7,542 nt of DNA, taken from the NCBI GenBank assembly GCA_025355225.1, contig JANYAB010000331.1:1-7542 (forward strand), read 5' to 3'. The stretch is from Bacteroidota bacterium. Its GTDB lineage: Bacteria; Bacteroidota; Bacteroidia; Sphingobacteriales; Sphingobacteriaceae. Below, in pieces: positions 1-7,522 of this stretch. Made by a program: the position numbers and the translations under genes. The stretch's first letter is position 1. Every line of letters begins with the position of its first letter. A model generated the notes under the pieces. That model worked only from the letters and a program-made list of their open reading frames with translations. It was not told the DNA's origin and made no database searches.

Positions 1-1
1 T

Positions 2-1765
2 GGACAATCCCGCGGTAATATAAGCCTGGTGACCACAATCGTCGGCCCGGATCAAAAAGCTGCCGGTCGAACCCAAAAAAATCTAAAACTGGGGAAGGAT
101 GCAACTATAACCGATTCTCAAAGTTTAACAATTGCCGATCCCGAATTATGGTCGGTGGAAAGGCCGCATCTTTACAAAACCATTACCGAGATCAGGATCG
201 GAAACAAAACCATAGATCGCGTCGAGACCACCTTTGGTATCAGGACTATTCATATTGATGCCGCCAGCAGATTAACATTAAACGGCAAAAGAGTTTTGCT
301 GAAGGGCGGGTGCATTCATAATGACAACGGGCCGTTGGGTTCTGCTACCATAGACCGGGCGGAAGAACGCAAAATTGAAATTCTAAAGAATAATGGCTTT
401 AATGCTATTCGCACCAGTCACAATCCACCGTCCCGGCAATTCCTCGACGCTTGCGACCGTTTAGGCATGCTGGTAATAGATGAAGCTTTTGATTGCTGGG
501 AAAGAGGAAAGAATCCTGAGGATTATCACCTTTACTTTAAAGAATGGTGGAAAAAGGATTTGGATGCGATGATCCTAAGGGACCGTAATCACCCATCTGT
601 TATTTTCTGGAGCATCGGCAATGAAATTAATGAACGGGCGGATAGTTCCGGTTTAAGAATTACCGGGCAATTGACGGGTGAAGTTCACAGGCTTGATCCA
701 ACACGGCCGGTTACAGAAGCCTTGTGCCAGTTTTGGGACCACGCTGGTTATAAATGGGACACCACGGCCCGTGCATTTGCACAATTGAACGTTGGCGGAT
801 ACAATTACGAATTAGACAAGTATGAATCCGATCACCAAAAATTCACTGACCGGGTGATGATGGGCACAGAATCTTTTCCTAAAGCGGCGCTGGAGAACTG
901 GGATATGGTGGAAAAACATCCTTATGTGTTGGGCGATTTCGTTTGGACGGCAGTTGACTACATGGGCGAAGCATCAATTGGGCATAGCACTTTAGACAGC
1001 ACAAGGAAGTTTAAGTTCAGCCTTGGGTGGCCGTGGTATAATGCATGGTGCGGTGACATTGATCTTATTGGCAATAAAAAAACCCAATCTTATTACCGCG
1101 ACGTTGTTTGGCGCAATCGCGCTATCGCAATGGCGGTACATGTACCGATTCCCGCCGGTTTGGTAGAAAACGTAAGTCTCTGGGGATGGCCCGATGAATT
1201 GCAAAGCTGGACCTGGCCTGGTGCAGAGGGCAAGGTAATGGAGGTACGGGTGTTTTCAAGATCGCCAATGGTTCGGTTAACCCTGAATGGAAAAGTCATT
1301 GCGGAACAGAAAATGGAAGCAGGCAGCATCACCGCCTTATTTAAAGTACCCTATCAACCAGGGGTTTTAAAGGCTGTGAATGTCGAAAACGGAAGAGAGG
1401 CCAATACAGTGGAATTCAAAACAGCCGGCGCTCCCAGGCGCATCCGTCTGACGGCGGACCGAACCCACATCAGAAGTGATAGAAATGATTTATCCTATGT
1501 TATGGTTGAAGTAGTAGACGACAAAGGTCAGGTTGTACCAACAGCTGAAATACCAATTCATTTTACCGTTGATGGTGCAGGCACAATTGCTGCGGTAGGT
1601 AACGGAAGTCCTGCTGAACTGGTAAGCTTTCAATTGCCCGAACAAAAAACGTTTGGAGGAAGATGTTTGGTTATCATTCGTCCGGTTGGCAAACACGGTG
1701 TAATTCACTTCAAAGCCACTGCAAATGGTTTGTCATCAGCGGAAATATTGATTAATACAAAATAA
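2..1765 (+). CDS. GH2 beta-galactosidase-like exo-glycosidase with DUF4982 and C5 domains (5' partial)
   Basis: The frame is open from base 2, so the gene starts upstream; the GTG at 29 is internal. 587 residues are visible (numbered from base 2). They begin in the GH2 Ig-like domain, so the N-terminal sugar-binding domain, roughly 200+ residues, is missing. Domains in order: Ig-like remnant (1-90); TIM barrel (95-375) with FNAIRTSHNPPSRQF and the acid/base Glu208 in SIGNEIN (codon 623-625), and nucleophile Glu290 in MMGTESF (codon 869-871); a DUF4982-like domain (about 379-470); and a final Ig-like domain of the Glyco_hydro2_C5 type (about 477-587). GDFVWTAVDYMGEASIG and WPWYNAWCGDIDLIG are typical of this Bacteroidota GH2 subgroup. 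Family knowledge: such enzymes remove non-reducing beta-linked sugars, usually galactose, in the periplasm. The substrate is inferred, since GH2 also holds mannosidases and glucuronidases; this one lacks the uronidase N-x-K/FTRDR ending. One oddity is HNDNG where many relatives have HHDNG. The next gene starts 10 bp after the stop. Confidence 0.9.
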   Translation, partial: GQSRGNISLVTTIVGPDQKAAGRTQKNLKLGKDATITDSQSLTIADPELWSVERPHLYKTITEIRIGNKTIDRVETTFGIRTIHIDAASRLTLNGKRVLLKGGCIHNDNGPLGSATIDRAEERKIEILKNNGFNAIRTSHNPPSRQFLDACDRLGMLVIDEAFDCWERGKNPEDYHLYFKEWWKKDLDAMILRDRNHPSVIFWSIGNEINERADSSGLRITGQLTGEVHRLDPTRPVTEALCQFWDHAGYKWDTTARAFAQLNVGGYNYELDKYESDHQKFTDRVMMGTESFPKAALENWDMVEKHPYVLGDFVWTAVDYMGEASIGHSTLDSTRKFKFSLGWPWYNAWCGDIDLIGNKKTQSYYRDVVWRNRAIAMAVHVPIPAGLVENVSLWGWPDELQSWTWPGAEGKVMEVRVFSRSPMVRLTLNGKVIAEQKMEAGSITALFKVPYQPGVLKAVNVENGREANTVEFKTAGAPRRIRLTADRTHIRSDRNDLSYVMVEVVDDKGQVVPTAEIPIHFTVDGAGTIAAVGNGSPAELVSFQLPEQKTFGGRCLVIIRPVGKHGVIHFKATANGLSSAEILINTK

Positions 1766-1775
1766 ATTGTTTGCG

Positions 1776-4661
1776 ATGAAAAAAGTTTATCTGATGCTGG
1801 CTTTATGCCTTTCTTTAGTAAGTATCACTTTGTTTTCATTCGCACAAGATGCTCCTAAAAAAGAACAGTCGAAAATTGAAAAATGGTTTCCAAAATACAA
1901 CTTCAATACAGTCACATTTCAAAAGCCGCCGATTGAATTCGCTCCATTCGCCCGCTGGTGGTGGCCGGGTAATAATGTCGACACGACTGAATTAAAAAGG
2001 GAGATCAACCTTTTTGCTGATAATGATTTTGGCGGTGTGGAAATACAACCCTTGAATTTATTTGTGCCCGGAACAAAGGAGGCGCGTGCAAAGGCGGTAA
2101 CCTGGGATACACCCGATTATTACGATAATGTAATTACAGTGATGCACGAAGCGCGTAAAAGAGGAATTACCGTGGATATGACGGACGGCAGCGGCTGGCC
2201 ACCAGGAGGTTCTTTTCTTTCAGACGACGACGCATTTTTAAATTTACAGTCTGCTGTGGTGGATGCCCCGGCTGATGCCCATATCGCTATTGCTGTGCCA
2301 ACCATTATCAATACTTCGACCGTTCCTTCACGGTTAGTTGCAGTACTTGGGGCCAGGACGCTGCCCAAAAGAGGGGACGATAATACCAAAACCATTTTAT
2401 TAGACCCTTCAACCACAGTAGTTCTGACTGGCCTTGTAAAGAAAGATTCACTGCACTGGAAAGCACCGACGGGTAACTGGAAGATCATTGCCTTTTGGAG
2501 TAAACCAGCTTCCCAAAGGACGATGACTGCTACAACAACCCAGGGCCCTGTTATCAATCATTTCGATTCCACGAAAGTGTTGAAGCTCTATAAGCATTTG
2601 TTTGGAGAAAGGACCGGTTTGCAGCCTTACTTTGGCAATCCGATGCGCTCCGTTTTTGACGACAGTTACGAGTTTGCTGTTGATCGACATTATTCAGTAG
2701 ATTTTATTGCCTGTTTCAAAAAGCATAGGGGTTATGATATCACCCCATGGCTACCGGCAGAGACGCAAAGAGGGTATAATTATGTTTCTTATATGAGGCC
2801 AAAGACAGATCCTGATTTTTCATTTTCGGACCAGGACTGGCGCTTAAAATATGATTATGACCTGACTCTTAGCGAAATATTTGGGGAACAGTTTATAAAG
2901 GCCGGTAAGGATTGGCTGGAACCACAAGGTTTGCTGCACCGCACCCAGGACTATGGTTTAAACCTTGACATGATAGCAGAGGCGGGCCTTGCCTCCATCC
3001 CGGAAACAGAAAGCATGCTGGGCCCTGAGGCAAATCTAAAAATCATGACTTCGGGTGGACATTTGTATAATCGCCCTATTGAATCTTCTGAATCAGTCGT
3101 TTTTAACAGCCGGGCTTACACTACAACGCCACAAAAAATTAAACTTGTGGTTGATAAGTTGTTTGCTGCCGGCGTCAATCAAATCATTTATCACGGGGTG
3201 CCATACCGATATACCCCCACGGAATTGGGATCTGAAGGTTGGTATCCCTTTTCTACACCACTGGTTTCTGCGGTAAACTTTTCTTCCAATCTTGGGGAGG
3301 GCAATATCTTTTGGAAGGATCAGAAAGAGGTGAATGCGTATATTAACCGGACCCAGTATGCGCTGCGTGCAGGGAAATCACATGCCGATGCGCTCATTTA
3401 TTTCCCATTTATGGATGTAGATGGAATGCCCGATAACCCGGAGGAAATTTTAGCCAATGGCAAAGTAAACGACGTCGAAGGGCCTTTGCTTTTCAAACAG
3501 GCAGCGACCGCAGCGAAAGTAAAATGGGTGCAAATTGTTTATCCTTTGATCAATCAACTGGCGGCAAACGGCATTACCTGGGATTGGGTAAATGACCTTT
3601 CCATCCAGGATGCTCAATTGAATACAAATAAGCAGATCAACATTCGTGGAAATATTTACCAGGCACTCATCTTAGCAAATGATTCGATCATTCAGATAAA
3701 GACAGCACAGAAAATAAATCAGCTTGCTTCAAAAGGGATGAAGTTTATGGCAACGGGCACTTTACCCCATATGCAGCCGTCTTTTTTAAACTGGAAAGAG
3801 AACGATTTAAAAACAGCAAAATTTGTTACCGCTGCGCTTAGAGCAAAAGGCAGCAAATACGTTAAAACTCAGGCTGAATTAAACAGTTGGATAAAAAGTT
3901 TGCTTAAGCCGGTGTCGTTCAATGGGCAATACCATTTTACAAGAGAGGTACAACGGGATATGAGCGATGGCAGCCGCATCCAATTTGTATGGAACAAGAG
4001 CGATCAATGGCAAACCCTATCCCTAACCCTCAGCAAAATATACAAAAGCAGTTATTGGATGAATGCTGCCGAAGGAACAATGGTAAAAAACAATAGCAAC
4101 ACTATTACTTACCGGATGCCGCCTTATGGTTCTGTCATCCTTTATGCATCCACCAAAAAAGTTATGACGGCTAATGCATCGAAAGAAACCCCGATCGCAA
4201 CTGACCAGGGAAAGAAAATCATTACGCTTGATCGATGGAATTTAAAAACAGATAGTATTCAACTAAAAAACAGCACGGTATTTGACTGGAGAACCAATGA
4301 TCAATTGAAATTTTCTTCTTCAGAAGGTGTTTACACTTCATCTTTTCAATGGGACAATACACATACTTCTTCACACTTTTACCTGGACATGGGCAAAGTT
4401 TATTTTACTGCAGAAATGTACATCAATGGCATGTTTGCCGGTAAACGTGTTTTTGCACCATATATGCTTGATATAACTTCATTACTGATCCCGGGTGAGA
4501 ACAAAATTGAAGTTCGCGTCACAACAGGTCAATTGAACGGCTTTATCGGAAAAGCGAAATCAGGCGACATCCATTACAAACAATTTAAAAATAAGGAAGA
4601 CCAGTTAATGGCTGCAGGCTTATTAGGCCCGGTTGCCATCAGGGAAGGGATATCAAAATGA
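1776..4661 (+). CDS. Secreted GH106-family alpha-L-rhamnosidase-like glycoside hydrolase
   Basis: 961 residues from ATG 1776, preferred over the in-frame TTG at 1767 because it opens directly with MKK and a hydrophobic core. The signal peptide ends near residue 23-24 (SFAQ/DAP). Cys11 is inside the hydrophobic core and lacks a lipobox, so a soluble periplasmic or exported protein is likely. GH106 hallmarks: ARWWWPGNN at about 59-67, followed by a GFGGVEI-like stretch (FGGVEIQPL); a barrel with VFDDSYEF (Glu299, candidate acid); an IPETES motif (Glu410/Glu412); and IESSES (Glu436/Glu439), followed by a long helix and GVNQIIYHG. From about 815 to the end is a beta-sandwich resembling a GH2 sugar-binding domain (YINGMFAGKR, LLIPGENKIEVRV). 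Family knowledge: GH106 enzymes are inverting, often calcium-dependent alpha-L-rhamnosidases acting on pectin RG-II, arabinogalactan caps or glycosides. Which Glu is the base cannot be settled here. No frameshift is visible. The stop overlaps the next gene's ATG. Confidence 0.88.
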   Translation: MKKVYLMLALCLSLVSITLFSFAQDAPKKEQSKIEKWFPKYNFNTVTFQKPPIEFAPFARWWWPGNNVDTTELKREINLFADNDFGGVEIQPLNLFVPGTKEARAKAVTWDTPDYYDNVITVMHEARKRGITVDMTDGSGWPPGGSFLSDDDAFLNLQSAVVDAPADAHIAIAVPTIINTSTVPSRLVAVLGARTLPKRGDDNTKTILLDPSTTVVLTGLVKKDSLHWKAPTGNWKIIAFWSKPASQRTMTATTTQGPVINHFDSTKVLKLYKHLFGERTGLQPYFGNPMRSVFDDSYEFAVDRHYSVDFIACFKKHRGYDITPWLPAETQRGYNYVSYMRPKTDPDFSFSDQDWRLKYDYDLTLSEIFGEQFIKAGKDWLEPQGLLHRTQDYGLNLDMIAEAGLASIPETESMLGPEANLKIMTSGGHLYNRPIESSESVVFNSRAYTTTPQKIKLVVDKLFAAGVNQIIYHGVPYRYTPTELGSEGWYPFSTPLVSAVNFSSNLGEGNIFWKDQKEVNAYINRTQYALRAGKSHADALIYFPFMDVDGMPDNPEEILANGKVNDVEGPLLFKQAATAAKVKWVQIVYPLINQLAANGITWDWVNDLSIQDAQLNTNKQINIRGNIYQALILANDSIIQIKTAQKINQLASKGMKFMATGTLPHMQPSFLNWKENDLKTAKFVTAALRAKGSKYVKTQAELNSWIKSLLKPVSFNGQYHFTREVQRDMSDGSRIQFVWNKSDQWQTLSLTLSKIYKSSYWMNAAEGTMVKNNSNTITYRMPPYGSVILYASTKKVMTANASKETPIATDQGKKIITLDRWNLKTDSIQLKNSTVFDWRTNDQLKFSSSEGVYTSSFQWDNTHTSSHFYLDMGKVYFTAEMYINGMFAGKRVFAPYMLDITSLLIPGENKIEVRVTTGQLNGFIGKAKSGDIHYKQFKNKEDQLMAAGLLGPVAIREGISK
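4641..4660 (+). promoter_or_regulatory. Purine-rich Shine-Dalgarno-like site and ATGA stop/start overlap before the SDR gene
   Basis: A purine tract AGGGAAGGGA (4641-4650) ends 7 bases before the ATG at 4658. The TGA of the rhamnosidase (4659-4661) shares bases with that ATG. The other two visible starts (1776 and 5481) have no comparable tract. Terminating ribosomes could reinitiate here, which would couple translation of the two genes. The overlap is seen directly; ribosome binding and coupling are inferred, and Bacteroidota generally rely little on Shine-Dalgarno pairing. Confidence 0.4.
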
Positions 4662-5467
4662 AAGCTCAAAACAAAGTAATCATCGTCACAGGCGGCGGCA
4701 GCGGCATGGGGCGCGAGTTGGTATTAAACCTGCTTGGTAAAGGTGCTTTAGTTGCCGCCATAGATATTAACGGGACCGCCTTACAGGAAACTGTTCAACT
4801 GGCCGGCAGCAACGCCGGGGCTCTGAGCGTGTTTGTAACCGACATTACAGATAGATCGGCAATAGAAGGTTTGGCAGAAAAAGTGATCAGCAAATTTGGA
4901 CATGTAGATGGTATTATCAATAATGCCGGCATCATACAGCCATTTATAAAAGTAAACGAGCTTAGCTATGAGGTTATTGAACGGGTAATGAATATCAACT
5001 TTTACGGTACACTTTATTTGATTAAAACATTTCTGCCCCACCTGCTTACCCGGCCGCAAGCCCATATTGTAGACATATCCAGTATGGGTGGATTTTTACC
5101 CGTGCCGGGCCAAACCATTTATGGCGCATCAAAGGCAGCGGTAAAGTTGCTGAAAGAAGGACTCCATTCCGAATTGCACGGCACGAATGTGAGGGTTACC
5201 GTAGTATTCCCCGGCGGCGTCCGCACCAACATCATGTCCAACTCAGGCCTGGCCGACCGCATGGGGGCTTCATCCTCAAAAGGGGCGCAAAGCATCCTTT
5301 CTGCGGATAAGGCCGCAGCGATAATTATAAACGGGATGGAGCAAAATCGTTATCGCGTGTTAGTGGGCAAGGATGCCAAAATGATGGATTTTCTTTATCG
5401 CTTAAACCCGGGGTACGCTGCAGGGCTGATCGCGAAGAAAATGGGGGCATTGCTTTCGTCGAAATAA
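4658..5467 (+). CDS. Classical short-chain dehydrogenase/reductase, probably NAD(H)-preferring
   Basis: 269 residues, a normal length for a classical SDR, with a single complete Rossmann domain. Visible motifs: dinucleotide-binding TGGGSGMG (11-18); Asp36 at the end of the second strand (VAAIDIN), which usually favours NAD(H) over NADP(H); NNAG (88-91); Asn114 in NINFYG; Ser142 in ISSMGG; and the catalytic Tyr155/Lys159 pair in YGASK, 13 residues after Ser142. PGGVRTNI (about 186-193) is the usual loop after the active site. There is no signal peptide or membrane segment, so it acts in the cytoplasm while its neighbours are exported. The reaction is reversible alcohol/ketone oxidoreduction; the substrate cannot be read from the sequence. 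Context suggests a released sugar or the aglycone of a glycoside. It sits between two glycosidases in the same operon, overlapping the upstream gene by 4 bp with 13 bp to the downstream one, and its context is the least expected of the four. The family call is sure; the role is unknown. Confidence 0.92.
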   Translation: MKAQNKVIIVTGGGSGMGRELVLNLLGKGALVAAIDINGTALQETVQLAGSNAGALSVFVTDITDRSAIEGLAEKVISKFGHVDGIINNAGIIQPFIKVNELSYEVIERVMNINFYGTLYLIKTFLPHLLTRPQAHIVDISSMGGFLPVPGQTIYGASKAAVKLLKEGLHSELHGTNVRVTVVFPGGVRTNIMSNSGLADRMGASSSKGAQSILSADKAAAIIINGMEQNRYRVLVGKDAKMMDFLYRLNPGYAAGLIAKKMGALLSSK

Positions 5468-5480
5468 ATAAAGAACCGCC

Positions 5481-7367
5481 ATGCAATCAAAACTGCTTTT
5501 ACTGAACGCACTCTTCATCATTTATTTAACAAGTGCGCATGCCCAGGCTTTCAAATCGGCCGATGCAAAGGACATAGCATTGTTTCCACAACAGAATGAT
5601 TTTCGCAACACCCTAAACCTTTCTGGCGTGTGGAAGTTTAAAAAAGACTCGTTAGGGATAGGGGAAAAAGAAAAGTGGTTCGATGGGTTGACTGGCAACC
5701 GCTCTATTGCGGTGCCTGGCAGCTGGAATGACCAGTTCGGGGATATGCACGATTATCTTGGTTTAACCTGGTATGAAACGGAAGGTTATATACCCAAAGG
5801 GTGGAAAGGCCAGCGCATTTTTATCCGGATCGGCGCCGCTACTTATGCCGCCAAAATATGGATCAATGGTATTCCCCTGGGCCGGCATGAAGGCGGCCAG
5901 ATGCCATTCGCGTTTGAAATTAGTCCACTGGTGAAATGGCATGCAAATAATCGGATAACCATACAGGTAGAAAACATATTAAAACCCAGCCGCGTTCCAA
6001 CCGGTGGTGCCGTCGAAACTTCGTTTTTTCACAACACCCCTGCTACCAATTACGATTTTTTTCCCTACTCGGGTTTAAACCGGGCGGTTTGGCTGTACAC
6101 CATTCCTGCTAAAACATCCATTAATGATGTAGTGATCAAAACAGGTTTCCAGGGTGCCGATGGCTATATGGAAGTGAAAGTAAAACTGGAAGGGGCTGTA
6201 GCAGATGGACAGGTAACAGTTTCCGGTGATGGGAAAAATATAAAAATGCCTGTTCATTTCCAGGCCGGTACAGGCGTGGCGATGGTGAAGATACCCAATG
6301 TCCGGCTTTGGTCGCCGGATGATCCTTTTTTGTACACAGTAGAGGTGAACATTAAACAGGGCGGTAACACCGTCGACCGTTATATGAGCGAAACGGGTGT
6401 AAGAACAATTACAGTCACCAGCAAGCTGGTTTTGTTGAATGGCAAACCTATATTTTTAAAAGGATTTGGCAAGCATGAGGACTTTCCCATATTTGGCCGG
6501 GGTACGGCCTTGCCGGTTATGGTTATGGATTTTTCATTGCTGAAATGGATCGGCGCCAACTCTTTCCGCACTTCCCATTATCCATATGACGAGGAATACA
6601 TGAATATGGCGGACCGCGAAGGTATCCTGGTAATTGACGAGATCCCCGCCGTGGGTTTATATTTCCATGGAGACACTACCGCCTTAAAACTTAGGCAGGC
6701 ACAGTGTAAGCGAGATATTGAGGAACTGATTAACCGTGATAAAAATCATCCCTCAGTAATTATGTGGAGTGTCGCAAACGAACCATTCGGCTCGGCATCT
6801 TTTCAAGTGCAATCTTCTTCTACGCCCGCTGCGAATTCGGGTACAGAACGTGGAATGACGTGCTTAGGGGAACTTATCCAAATGGCTAAAAAGAAAGACC
6901 CGACACGGCTGGCAACCTTCGTTGGCGTTATGGGTGGCCCTCAGCGTTGGCTCACGCTGGGCGACGTGGTTTGCATCAACCGTTACTGGGGTTGGTATAT
7001 CGGTGGCGGAGATATTCCAGGCGCCATTAAAGGAATAAGCAACGAACTCGACGCAACCTATAAATTGACTCAAAAACCTATTATGCTGACAGAATTTGGG
7101 GCCGACGCCAATATACCCGGGCATACTGAACAGCCCAAAATGTATACGGAAGAATATCAAAGGGATCTGATAAAGGCGTATCTTGATGTAGCCGACGGTA
7201 AAGACTTCGTTTTTGGTATGCACGTATGGTGTTTTGCAGATTTCAAAACTGCAGCGGCATCCATGCGCCCAGGTGCCATGAATTATAAAGGTGTTTTCAC
7301 GCGGGACCGGAAGCCAAAATTGTCGGCTTATTACTTAAGGTCGCGATGGAATAAATCGGCAAATTAG
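5481..7367 (+). CDS. Secreted GH2 beta-glucuronidase-type exo-glycosidase
   Basis: 628 residues from ATG 5481, close to the ~600 of E. coli UidA plus a signal peptide (cleavage probably after A-H-A at 19-21). Domains in order: sugar-binding jelly roll (about 35-210, with AKIWINGIPLGRHEGG and DFFPYSGLNRAVWLY); Ig-like domain (about 210-310); TIM barrel (about 315-628). The barrel carries FRTSHYPYDEEYMNMADREG, acid/base Glu434 in SVANEP (codon 6780-6782), NRYWGWY, and nucleophile Glu538 in MLTEFGAD (codon 7092-7094). The end, HVWCFADF then NYKGVFTRDRKPK, matches the beta-glucuronidase C-terminus. Asn601-x-Lys603 aligns with N566/K568 of E. coli GUS, which bind the glucuronate carboxylate. Compared with UidA there is one extra residue between the preceding Arg (596) and this motif. 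The enzyme should release terminal beta-glucuronic acid, or possibly galacturonic acid, in the periplasm. The region before the acid/base is compact, with no long loop-1 insertion of the kind seen in UidA. It is the last gene of the visible operon. Confidence 0.9.
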   Translation: MQSKLLLLNALFIIYLTSAHAQAFKSADAKDIALFPQQNDFRNTLNLSGVWKFKKDSLGIGEKEKWFDGLTGNRSIAVPGSWNDQFGDMHDYLGLTWYETEGYIPKGWKGQRIFIRIGAATYAAKIWINGIPLGRHEGGQMPFAFEISPLVKWHANNRITIQVENILKPSRVPTGGAVETSFFHNTPATNYDFFPYSGLNRAVWLYTIPAKTSINDVVIKTGFQGADGYMEVKVKLEGAVADGQVTVSGDGKNIKMPVHFQAGTGVAMVKIPNVRLWSPDDPFLYTVEVNIKQGGNTVDRYMSETGVRTITVTSKLVLLNGKPIFLKGFGKHEDFPIFGRGTALPVMVMDFSLLKWIGANSFRTSHYPYDEEYMNMADREGILVIDEIPAVGLYFHGDTTALKLRQAQCKRDIEELINRDKNHPSVIMWSVANEPFGSASFQVQSSSTPAANSGTERGMTCLGELIQMAKKKDPTRLATFVGVMGGPQRWLTLGDVVCINRYWGWYIGGGDIPGAIKGISNELDATYKLTQKPIMLTEFGADANIPGHTEQPKMYTEEYQRDLIKAYLDVADGKDFVFGMHVWCFADFKTAAASMRPGAMNYKGVFTRDRKPKLSAYYLRSRWNKSAN

Positions 7368-7522
7368 ATAACCATTTCTTTTAGTCCGAACTTAAGCTGT
7401 GAGTAAAGAGAACGACAACGTTCGGCTTTGACTAAGGACTTATACTTTATTGGTCCGATAGGGAAGCTAAATATTGTTGCAGGATCATACCCGGTAAGCC
7501 TCCGAACAATAATCAATCTTGT
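7364..7522 (-). other. Short minus-strand open stretch converging on the operon, possible gene remnant
   Basis: On the minus strand, 52 codons run from just after a TGA (7523-7525) to a TAA at 7364-7366. The deduced peptide ends KAERCRSLYSQLKFGLKEMVI and overlaps the stop codon of the glucuronidase gene. It has no start codon near its beginning; the only Met is three residues from the end. Just upstream, another minus-strand frame is open from the window edge and ends in a TGA inside an ATGA, so a frameshifted or decayed 3' end of a convergent gene is conceivable. The peptide is basic and contains nothing I recognise. Chance openness is the simpler explanation for so short a stretch. Confidence 0.15.
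7381..7435. terminator. Imperfect inverted repeat after the operon, possible weak terminator
   Basis: The left arm TTAGTCCGAAC (7381-7391) can pair with GTTCG (7420-7424) and GACTAA (7430-7435), leaving a 5-base bulge on the right arm and a 28-base loop. The loop and right arm include a small AACG-ACAA-CGTT hairpin (7411-7422). The structure lies 13 bases past the last stop codon, where a terminator would be expected. However, no T-run follows the right arm and the stem is neither GC-rich nor continuous, so it is not a textbook Rho-independent terminator. The pairing is seen in the sequence; the function is a guess. Confidence 0.25.

Noticed and set aside
29..31. GTG as the start of the first GH2 gene
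   Set aside because: The same frame continues open to base 2, and the encoded protein lacks the N-terminal GH2 domain, so this is an internal Val codon in a gene cut by the window edge.
1767..1769. TTG as the start of the rhamnosidase
   Set aside because: ATG at 1776 begins a standard signal peptide (MKK plus hydrophobic core); TTG would lie one base after the previous stop and add three residues with no support.
1766..1775. Internal promoter or regulator site in the gaps between genes
   Set aside because: The gaps are 10, -4 and 13 bp, too short for a promoter, and no Bacteroidota -7/-33 type element is apparent; the genes look co-transcribed.
1806..1808. Cys11 of the rhamnosidase as a lipoprotein lipobox Cys
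   Set aside because: It is preceded by L-A-L rather than a small residue at -1, lies in the middle of the hydrophobic core, and leaves a long hydrophobic stretch after it; SPase I cleavage near SFAQ fits better.
2120..2557. 145-codon minus-strand open stretch inside the rhamnosidase gene
   Set aside because: It lies wholly within a well-supported GH106 coding region, has no recognisable domain, and is best explained as a shadow of the real gene.
6864..7223. 119-codon minus-strand open stretch inside the glucuronidase gene
   Set aside because: It overlaps the catalytic core of the GH2 gene, including the nucleophile region, and its translation shows no family motifs.
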